A DNA stretch of 64,000 nucleotides from Comamonadaceae bacterium (GTDB lineage: Bacteria > Pseudomonadota > Gammaproteobacteria > Burkholderiales > Burkholderiaceae_C): assembly GCA_027484105.1 (NCBI GenBank), contig JAIXUG010000015.1:1-64000 (forward strand), in the 5' to 3' direction. Made by a program: the position numbers and the translations under genes. The notes under the pieces are model-generated. The model was not told the origin of the DNA and ran no database searches. It worked only from the letters and a program-made list of their open reading frames with translations. Position 1 is the first letter of the stretch. Each line of letters opens with the position of its first letter. Of this stretch, positions 58,203-64,000 are shown piece by piece.

Positions 58203-58814
58203 ATGCGACCCCCTTTGGAAACAGCCGCACTGCCGGCTGACGCCATCGAAATCGGGCGCATCACCGATGCCTGGGGCATCAAAGGCTGGTTCAAGGTCTT
58301 GCCCCACAGCGCCTCGCCCGAGGCGCTTTTTTCTGCCCAAAGCTGGTTCTTGCTTCCGCCCGATCGGCCCATGAAGCCCCAGCGTGGCACTGCCACAGCG
58401 CTTTCCTCGCTGCAGGGATGGATGCAGCCCTTGCTGCTGAACATCCTGGAAGTCAAAGACCATTCCGACACGGTGGTGGCGCGTGCGCAGGGCATTGACG
58501 ACCGCAACGCGTCCGAATCCTTGCGCGGTGGTCGAATTTTTGTGTCGCGCGCCAGCTTTCCTGCCGCCGCCGAGGGCGAGTATTACTGGGTTGATTTGAT
58601 CGGCTTGCAAGTGCTCAACCGCGAAGGTGTAGATCTGGGCCAGGTGCGCGACCTCATGTCCACTGGCCCGCAAACCGTGCTGGTCATCGAAGCGGCTCCC
58701 GAAACCGAAGGCGCCAAGCCTGTTGAGCGCATGATTCCCTTTGTCGCAGCTTTCGTCGATGGTGTGGATTTGCCTGGCAAGCGCATCACCGTGGACTGGC
58801 AACCCGACTACTGA
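58203..58814 (+). CDS. rimM: Ribosome maturation factor RimM
   Basis: Assists 30S head assembly by binding S19. 203 residues. The N-terminal RimM barrel begins IEIGRITDAWGIKGWFKVLP; the C-terminal PRC-type barrel has EYYWVDLIGLQVLNREG and MIPFVAAFVDGVDL. A 40-residue stretch between strands (about 35-70) is longer than in E. coli. Followed by trmD after 28 bp. Confidence 0.95.
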   Translation: MRPPLETAALPADAIEIGRITDAWGIKGWFKVLPHSASPEALFSAQSWFLLPPDRPMKPQRGTATALSSLQGWMQPLLLNILEVKDHSDTVVARAQGIDDRNASESLRGGRIFVSRASFPAAAEGEYYWVDLIGLQVLNREGVDLGQVRDLMSTGPQTVLVIEAAPETEGAKPVERMIPFVAAFVDGVDLPGKRITVDWQPDY

Positions 58815-58842
58815 GCCGCCCCGGCCGTGGAGGGCCATCCCC

Positions 58843-59613
58843 ATGCGCTTTGACATCATCACCCTGTTTCCCGAGTTGTTTGGGCCGCTTTTGACCAGCG
58901 GCATCACCCGCCGTGCCTACGAAAGTGGCTTGGTCGAGGTGCATTTTTGGAACCCCCGTGACCACGCCGAAGGCAATTACCGCCGTGTCGACGACCGTCC
59001 CTTTGGCGGCGGACCGGGCATGGTGATGCTGGCCGAGCCCCTGGGCAAATGCCTCAAGGCCATCCGCACTGAACGGGCCGAGGCGCAGCCGGCTCCCCTG
59101 GTGCTGTTTTCGCCGATTGGGCAAAAACTGAACCATGCGGCCGTGCAAGGCTGGTCTGACAGCCAGGGCGCGGTCCTGCTTTGCGGCCGTTACGAAGGCG
59201 TGGATCAGCGCTTCATTGACCGCCATGTGAGCCACCAGATCAGCCTGGGCGACTTCGTGCTCTCTGGAGGCGAGATCGCCGCCATGGCGCTGCTTGACGC
59301 CGTGGCGCGGCTTCAGCCCGGCGTGCTGGGGGACGAAGGCAGCCACCAGCTCGACAGCTTCAATCCCGCACTCGACGGCTTGCTCGACAGCCCACACTAC
59401 ACCCGCCCCGAAATGTGGCAAGGCGATGCTGTTCCTGAGGCCTTGCTATCAGGGCACCATGCCAGGATCGAGCGCTGGCGGCGCGAGCAGAGCCTGATGC
59501 TGAGCGCCCGCCACCGCCCTGAATTGATCGACCAGGCCCGTGCCGCTGGGCATCTGAGCCGCATGGACGAAGTTTTTTTGCAAGGCTTGGACGCTCAGAA
59601 CCCCCAGCCTTGA
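58843..59613 (+). CDS. trmD: tRNA (guanine37-N1)-methyltransferase
   Basis: Methylates G37 of tRNA, preventing frameshifts. 256 residues, SPOUT trefoil-knot fold. The start is the ATG at 58843 (MRFDIITLFPELFG). The AdoMet knot is LLCGRYEGVDQRFIDRH and LSGGEIAAMALLDAVARLQPG. In the usual order rplS follows directly; here an alpha/beta hydrolase gene intervenes. Confidence 0.97.
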   Translation: MRFDIITLFPELFGPLLTSGITRRAYESGLVEVHFWNPRDHAEGNYRRVDDRPFGGGPGMVMLAEPLGKCLKAIRTERAEAQPAPLVLFSPIGQKLNHAAVQGWSDSQGAVLLCGRYEGVDQRFIDRHVSHQISLGDFVLSGGEIAAMALLDAVARLQPGVLGDEGSHQLDSFNPALDGLLDSPHYTRPEMWQGDAVPEALLSGHHARIERWRREQSLMLSARHRPELIDQARAAGHLSRMDEVFLQGLDAQNPQP

Positions 59614-59669
59614 GCGACGAGGTCTGGCTCCAGACTTGTCGCGGGCGCTACTGCTGCATCTGGAAATAG

Positions 59670-59683
59670 AACGACCGTTCGTT
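59670..59683. promoter_or_regulatory. TetR-operator-like palindrome before the hydrolase gene
   Basis: AACGA, CCGT, TCGTT: 5-bp arms with a 4-bp centre, one base before the ATG at 59685. The style resembles TetR-family operators of the ACCGTTCGTT kind. No TetR gene is in the window. Confidence 0.4.
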
Positions 59684-59684
59684 T

Positions 59685-60569
59685 ATGGTGTCGACCATGA
59701 AAACGATCGACCCCCACGCCCGCATTTTCAGCCTGTCAGCCCAGGACGGCTACCCACTGCAGGCCACCCATTACCCCGCCCGTGGCGATGTCCAGGGCCG
59801 ACTGATTGTGGCCGGAGCCACCGGGGTGCCCCAGCGCTTTTACAGCCGCTTTGCCCGTTTTGTGGCCGAGCAGGGCATCGAGGTCTGGACGCTGGACTAC
59901 CGGGGCATTGGCCTGTCTCGCCCCCAGCGGCTGGACGAACTGCGCATGGACTACCTCGACTGGGCACGCTTGGATCTGTCGGCCTTGCTGGACCATGTGC
60001 TCCAGCAGGGCGATGGGCCGGTGTGGATGGTGGGCCATTCCTACGGGGGCCATGCCTTCGGTTTGTTGCCTGCTCACGATCGGATCCAGCGCTTTGCCAC
60101 CTTTGCGACCGGGGCCGGCTGGCACGGCTGGATGCCCCCTTTGGAGCGTCTGCGGGTCCACTTCATGTGGCATGTGCTGGGGCCCTTGATTGTCCGCACC
60201 AAGGGCTACCTGGCCTGGAGCCTGCTGGGCATGGGTGATGACCTGCCGCGCGATGTCTTTTACCAATGGCGCCACTGGTGCCGCTGGCCACGCTATTTTT
60301 TCGAAGATCCGGCCATGCCTGGGCTGTCGGAAAAGTTTGCCCAAGTGCGAACGCCGATCCTGGCCATCAACGCCACCGACGACAGATGGGCTCCCCCGGC
60401 TTCGCGCGACGCTTTCATGGCGGGCTACTGCAACGCACCCGTGCAAGCCCTGACCATTGAGCCCCGCAGCCTGGGAATGGCAGGGATCGGTCACATGGAC
60501 TACTTCCGGCCTCAGGCCAGCGGCCTGTGGCAACAGACGCTGGACTGGCTGCGGACGGGCAAGCTATAA
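59685..60569 (+). CDS. Alpha/beta hydrolase inserted between trmD and rplS
   Basis: A 294-residue cytoplasmic alpha/beta hydrolase. VAGATGVPQRFYSRFARFVAEQG (oxyanion region), LDYRGIGLS, the nucleophile Ser in MVGHSYGGHAFG (about residue 115), Asp in AINATDDRWAPP and His in GIGHMDYFRP form the catalytic set. It belongs to a group of uncharacterised esterase-like proteins. ATG at 59685 or 59697. It begins 71 bp after trmD, with a TetR-type palindrome before it, and its stop is overlapped by a TATAAT that may serve rplS. Confidence 0.85.
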   Translation: MVSTMKTIDPHARIFSLSAQDGYPLQATHYPARGDVQGRLIVAGATGVPQRFYSRFARFVAEQGIEVWTLDYRGIGLSRPQRLDELRMDYLDWARLDLSALLDHVLQQGDGPVWMVGHSYGGHAFGLLPAHDRIQRFATFATGAGWHGWMPPLERLRVHFMWHVLGPLIVRTKGYLAWSLLGMGDDLPRDVFYQWRHWCRWPRYFFEDPAMPGLSEKFAQVRTPILAINATDDRWAPPASRDAFMAGYCNAPVQALTIEPRSLGMAGIGHMDYFRPQASGLWQQTLDWLRTGKL

Positions 60570-60570
60570 T
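60565..60570 (+). promoter_or_regulatory. -10 element probably serving rplS
   Basis: TATAAT overlaps the hydrolase stop codon, 135 bp before rplS. The -35 position has only a weak TGGACT. Suggests rplS is not dependent on readthrough from trmD. Confidence 0.45.
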
Positions 60571-60704
60571 TCAAGGCTTTTCGGTCCTCTACCCGCCGCG
60601 ATCCGGCCTGCTGCCCTTCATGGACAGCCGACAGGCTCTTTCAAAGAGCGTCAGGAACGCCCCTAGTGCAGCAGGCATGAACGAGAGAAATGTCGGAGTT
60701 TCAA

Positions 60705-61088
60705 ATGAACCTGATCCAGACCCTTGAGCAAGAAGAAATTGCTCGCCTTGACAAAAGCATCCCTGAGTTCGCCCCTGGCGACACCGTGATCGTGAACGTG
60801 AACGTGGTTGAAGGTAACCGCAAGCGCGTTCAGGCTTACGAAGGTGTGGTGATCGCCAAGCGCAACCGTGGCCTCAACAGCGGCTTCACCGTGCGCAAGA
60901 TCTCCAGCGGCGAAGGCGTGGAACGTACGTTCCAGACCTACAGCCCTTTGATCGCCAGCATCGAAGTCAAGCGCCGTGGTGACGTGCGCCGTGCCAAGCT
61001 GTACTACCTGCGTGACCGCAGTGGCAAGTCGGCACGTATCAAAGAGAAGTTGCCTCAGCGCAAAGCTGCACCCGCAGCCCAAGCGTAA
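60705..61088 (+). CDS. rplS: 50S ribosomal protein L19
   Basis: Large-subunit protein at the 30S interface. 127 residues from the ATG at 60705 ([17 protein letters not shown]), with CGGAG 9 bp upstream; an ATG 15 bp further upstream lacks a site. [32 protein letters not shown] and [17 protein letters not shown] are canonical. Last gene of the rpsP cluster. Confidence 0.97.
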   Translation: MNLIQTLEQEEIARLDKSIPEFAPGDTVIVNVNVVEGNRKRVQAYEGVVIAKRNRGLNSGFTVRKISSGEGVERTFQTYSPLIASIEVKRRGDVRRAKLYYLRDRSGKSARIKEKLPQRKAAPAAQA

Positions 61089-61106
61089 AGCCTTTTCGGC
61101 CATACG

Positions 61107-61143
61107 AAAAACCGCCCGGGTTTGCGCCCAGGGCGGTTTTTTT
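61107..61143 (+). terminator. Terminator after rplS
   Basis: AAAAACCGCCC and GGGCGGTTTTTTT arms around a 13-base loop, 20 bp after the stop. Confidence 0.85.
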
Positions 61144-61172
61144 ATGGGACTGTCACCGCTCTGTCAAAGCAT

Positions 61173-61205
61173 GAAAAAAGGCCTTGCCGGTGAGAGCAAG
61201 GCCTT
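61173..61205 (-). terminator. Terminator of the DEAD-box helicase gene
   Basis: Perfect 10-bp arms AAGGCCTTGC and GCAAGGCCTT with an 8-base loop; read on the minus strand it ends in a T run. About 40 bp after the helicase stop. Confidence 0.85.
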
Positions 61206-61246
61206 GGTGGGGATCGGGTGGTCCCAGTTGGTTCCCGGATAGAGAG

Positions 61247-63190
61247 TCAACCGCGCGTGATTTTCAGCACCCGGGTACCACCACGCTTGCCGGCGGGGCC
61301 TTCGCCAGCTGAATGGGGTTTGAAGTTGCTGGCACCAAACTGCTTGGGGCCGCGTGCAAACTTGTCGCCGGCTGTGCCGCGTGGGGCAGGGCGTGCAGCA
61401 TTGCGGTTGTCGCCGCCACGGTCTTCCCAGCGGCCACCTTGGCGTGGGCCGTCCTGGCGGGCGTCTTGACGTGGTGAAGGGCGGCTGTCGCCACGGTCCC
61501 AAGGGTGCGCAGGTGCGCCGCGGTTGTCGCCGCGTGGCGCGTCAAAACGACCGCCATCCTTGCGGGCATCGAAGCGGGGTTCGCTGCGCTGCTCATAGCG
61601 GGGTTGCTCGTCGCGGAAGTGGCCACGTGGGGCGCGGTTGTCAAACCCGCCGCCATCGCGGTCACGGTGGCCACCAAAGTCGCGGCCGCCGGCTGGGCGA
61701 CCCCCACGGAAGCCACCGCCAGCATTGGCGTAATTGCGCTCGCCGCTGAAACGGTCACCGCCACGACCCATGGGTTTGCGGGCTTCGGGCATGCGCATTT
61801 TGGGCTCCATGCCCGGAATCACTTCGGCCTTGAAAGGCTGACGTGTGTAGGCCTCGATGTCGCCGATCTTGCGGCGATCGCGCATTTCGGCAAAGGTCAC
61901 AGCAATGCCATCGCGGCCAGCGCGGCCTGTGCGGCCAATGCGGTGGGTGTAGTCCTCGGCCTTCATGGGCAAGCCGAAATTGAAGACGTGTGTGATGGTG
62001 GGCACGTCGATGCCGCGCGCAGCCACATCGGTGGCGACCAAAATCTGGACCTGGCCATTGCGCAGGGCCATCAAGCGGCGGTTGCGCATGCCTTGACTCA
62101 AGGCGCCGTGCAGGGCCACCGCCGAGAAGCCGTCTTGCTGCAGGTCAGCAGCCAGGCCGTCGCACTCGATCTGGGTGCTGGAGAACACGATGGCCTGGTC
62201 AATGGAGGCATCGCGCAACCAGTGGTCGAGCATCTGGCGCTTGTGTTGGGCGTTATCGGCCCAGAACAGCACCTGCTTGATGTTGTTGTGCTTTTCTTGA
62301 GGGTTGTCGATCTGGATTTTCTGGACCGATGAACCACCGTCGTGCATCACGCGCATGGCCAGTTGTTGGATGCGCGGTGCAAACGTGGCGCTGAACATCA
62401 TGGTCTGGCGGCGTTGGATGGTCATCTCGTTGATGTCGGCGAGGTCGTCCGAGGAACCCAAGTCGAGCATGCGGTCGGCTTCGTCCACCACCAAAAACTG
62501 AACCTTGTCCAGCTTGATCTGCATGGAGCGCTGCAGGTCCAGCAAACGGCCAGGTGTGGCCACAACCAAGTTGGCGTTTTGCAGTTTGGCAATTTGCAAC
62601 TGGTAAGGCATGCCGCCGACCACGTTGGCCACGCGCAGGCCGCGTGTGTGCTTGACCAGCTCGATGGCGTCTTGCGCCACCTGCTGAGCCAGCTCACGGG
62701 TTGGGCACAGGATCAGAGCGCCGGGGCTGGGGGATTTGAAGTTGCGAGGGTTGGTCGGGTCTTTGCGCTTGGCACGCTTGGGGGCAGGTTCGCCCTTGGC
62801 GGCCGCGTCGGCACAGGCTTGGTCAAACTCGGCGCGTTCGGCGGTTTCCTGCTCGGCCATTTGCTGGATCAGCGTGTGCAGCACAGGCAGCAAAAATGCA
62901 GCGGTTTTGCCGCTTCCAGTCTGGCTGGAGACCATCAGGTCGGTGTAGCCATTGGATTGGCCGTCTTTCGAGCCGCCCACTTTTGGCAGCGCCAAAGGAA
63001 TGGCGCGCAATTGCACAGCGGTAGGTTGGGTGTAGCCCAGATCGGCCACGGCGCGCACCAGCTCTGGGGCCAGGCCCAGTTCGATGAAGCCATTGGGCAC
63101 GTCAGCGACGGTTTCCTCGACGGCCGTTGTGGTGGACATGTTTTCGGCAGGCGACAAGTCGTCCTGCACTGTGATCAAAGTGTCGGTCAT
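61247..63190 (-). CDS. RhlE-type DEAD-box RNA helicase
   Basis: ATP-dependent RNA helicase, probably for ribosome assembly or RNA decay. 647 residues from the ATG at 63190. Motifs in order: Q motif GYTQPTAVQLRAIPL, Walker A SQTGSGKTAAF, PTRELAQQ, TPGRLLDL, VVDEADRMLD, FSATF, ATDVAARGIDVP and HRIGRTGRAGR. An extra charged insert (about residues 105-150) precedes PTRELAQQ. The last 180 residues are Arg/Gly/Asp-rich (RGG-like), an RNA-binding tail. Another ATG at 63139 could be used. The 257-bp upstream region is described separately. Confidence 0.93.
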   Translation of the reverse strand: MTDTLITVQDDLSPAENMSTTTAVEETVADVPNGFIELGLAPELVRAVADLGYTQPTAVQLRAIPLALPKVGGSKDGQSNGYTDLMVSSQTGSGKTAAFLLPVLHTLIQQMAEQETAERAEFDQACADAAAKGEPAPKRAKRKDPTNPRNFKSPSPGALILCPTRELAQQVAQDAIELVKHTRGLRVANVVGGMPYQLQIAKLQNANLVVATPGRLLDLQRSMQIKLDKVQFLVVDEADRMLDLGSSDDLADINEMTIQRRQTMMFSATFAPRIQQLAMRVMHDGGSSVQKIQIDNPQEKHNNIKQVLFWADNAQHKRQMLDHWLRDASIDQAIVFSSTQIECDGLAADLQQDGFSAVALHGALSQGMRNRRLMALRNGQVQILVATDVAARGIDVPTITHVFNFGLPMKAEDYTHRIGRTGRAGRDGIAVTFAEMRDRRKIGDIEAYTRQPFKAEVIPGMEPKMRMPEARKPMGRGGDRFSGERNYANAGGGFRGGRPAGGRDFGGHRDRDGGGFDNRAPRGHFRDEQPRYEQRSEPRFDARKDGGRFDAPRGDNRGAPAHPWDRGDSRPSPRQDARQDGPRQGGRWEDRGGDNRNAARPAPRGTAGDKFARGPKQFGASNFKPHSAGEGPAGKRGGTRVLKITRG

Positions 63191-63447
63191 GTGTGTAAAA
63201 ACTCGCACGGAACAACGGCTGCCAACAAAGCTTTGTTGGGTTGGGCCGCAGGCACCGCAAGGTTGATAAGACATCAACCATCAAACGGTGCTCGCGAGAG
63301 GCGCTGGGCATGGAGCCTGGCCGCTGAGAGTGACCCTATCGGTGGGTCAAGGCATGAAGGGAGATGTATGAAACGCTGCACCCATGTGCAGAGAGCCCCG
63401 AATTATGGCACACATCAAGCCTGGGCGCTAGGGTTTCCCCTTAATTT
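63191..63447 (-). promoter_or_regulatory. Upstream region of the helicase gene
   Basis: No gene is seen here. It holds a hairpin with 7-bp arms GGTTGAT and ATCAACC (63261-63279), which would be in the helicase 5' leader. I cannot assign a clear -35/-10 pair. Confidence 0.4.
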
Positions 63448-64000
63448 TCACAAACGGATGAAATGTTCGCGGTAATGCGCGAGTTCATCAATGGATTCGT
63501 GGACATCGGCCAGCGCTGTGTGCTTTTGTTGCTTCTTGAAGTTGGCATACACCTCGGGTTTCCAGCGGCGTGACAGTTCCTTGAGGGTGCTCACGTCGAG
63601 GTTGCGGTAATGGAAAAACGCTTCCAGTTTGGGCATGTACTTGACCAGAAAGCGGCGGTCCTGGCTGATGGTGTTGCCGCACAGGGGCGAGCTGTTTTTG
63701 GGCAGGTATTTTTTCAGGAAGGCCAATATTTGCTCTTCGGCTTCGGCTTCACAGATCGTCGAGGCTTTGACTTTGTCGATCAGGCCGCTTTTGCCATGGG
63801 TGCCCTTGTTCCACTTGTCCATCTGGTCGAGCAACGCATCGCTTTGGTGAATGACCAGCACAGGTCCTTCGATCCGGGGGGTGAGATGAGGGCCGGTGAC
63901 GATCACGGCGATTTCCAGCAAACGTTCTTTTTCGGGGTCCAGGCCCGTCATTTCGCAATCGAGCCAGACCAGGTTTTGGTCGGATTTGGGCAACGCTTGT
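63448..64000 (-). CDS. orn: Oligoribonuclease (5' end outside window)
   Basis: Degrades 2-5-nt RNAs, including pGpG. The DEDD exonuclease fold is plain: [20 protein letters not shown] (motif I), [16 protein letters not shown] (motif II) and [18 protein letters not shown] (motif III). A TTG at 63993 could start a 181-residue protein, but the frame continues open to the window edge (Q-A-L-P-K-S-D), and relatives I recall have a few more residues, so the true ATG probably lies beyond 64000. Confidence 0.93.
   Translation of the reverse strand, partial: QALPKSDQNLVWLDCEMTGLDPEKERLLEIAVIVTGPHLTPRIEGPVLVIHQSDALLDQMDKWNKGTHGKSGLIDKVKASTICEAEAEEQILAFLKKYLPKNSSPLCGNTISQDRRFLVKYMPKLEAFFHYRNLDVSTLKELSRRWKPEVYANFKKQQKHTALADVHESIDELAHYREHFIRL

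Overview
The window is a high-GC chromosomal segment of a betaproteobacterium, most likely Burkholderiales, family Comamonadaceae. This is inferred from gene order (leuC-leuD-leuB, asd, truA-trpF-trpB-trpA-accD; sdhCDAB-sdhE-gltA next to a GntR regulator, mdh and acnB; DUF3579-argD-argF; rpsP-rimM-trmD-rplS) and from protein sequence. Nearly all of it is dense core metabolism. I see no tRNA, rRNA, CRISPR array, transposase or integrase.

Layout. 1-8.2 kb: lysS (3' end outside the window), a Lon-substrate-binding-domain protein, yggT, then the minus-strand series asd, truA, trpF, trpB, trpA, accD. fimV, which I would expect between asd and truA, is absent. 8.5-11.1 kb: a BASS-family transporter overlapping an N-acyl-D-amino-acid deacylase. 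11.1-19.8 kb: an accessory island holding a two-partner secretion system, a TpsB pore and a 2087-residue TpsA adhesin-like exoprotein. It is flanked on one side by a displaced 87-bp copy of the leuB 3' end and on the other by intact leuB. 19.9-34.7 kb: leuB, leuD and leuC; then gltA, sdhE and sdhBADC; a GntR/UTRA regulator; and, on the other strand, mdh, a CitE-like lyase, a secreted unknown and acnB. Together these cover leucine synthesis and a large part of the TCA cycle.

34.9-43.5 kb: two probably exported hydrolases (alpha/beta fold; metallo-beta-lactamase fold), an aldo/keto reductase, an FAD monooxygenase, an MltB-type lytic transglycosylase, and on the minus strand an IorAB-like molybdenum hydroxylase. 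43.6-48.3 kb: kynU, a YkgJ-type Cys-cluster protein, argF, argD, a DUF3579 protein and rpsT. 48.5-57.8 kb: murJ, a SirB1-like protein, purM, an AI-2E-family transporter, hda, a HAD phosphatase, pcnB, folK, a TM2-type membrane protein and a GNAT acetyltransferase. 57.9-61.1 kb: rpsP-rimM-trmD, an alpha/beta hydrolase wedged in, then rplS. 61.2-64 kb: an RhlE-type DEAD-box helicase and orn, whose 5' end leaves the window.

The most interesting region is the two-partner secretion island. Two copies of the leuB end, encoding identical protein but differing at seven silent sites, mark how it was acquired. The exoprotein combines an 11-copy repeat array, a Pro-Ala hinge, an octad-repeat stalk and a C-terminal Ig-like domain. 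Second in interest is a perfect TCTTATATAAGA palindrome in the promoter of the TCA-linked GntR gene, which recurs upstream of argD/DUF3579.
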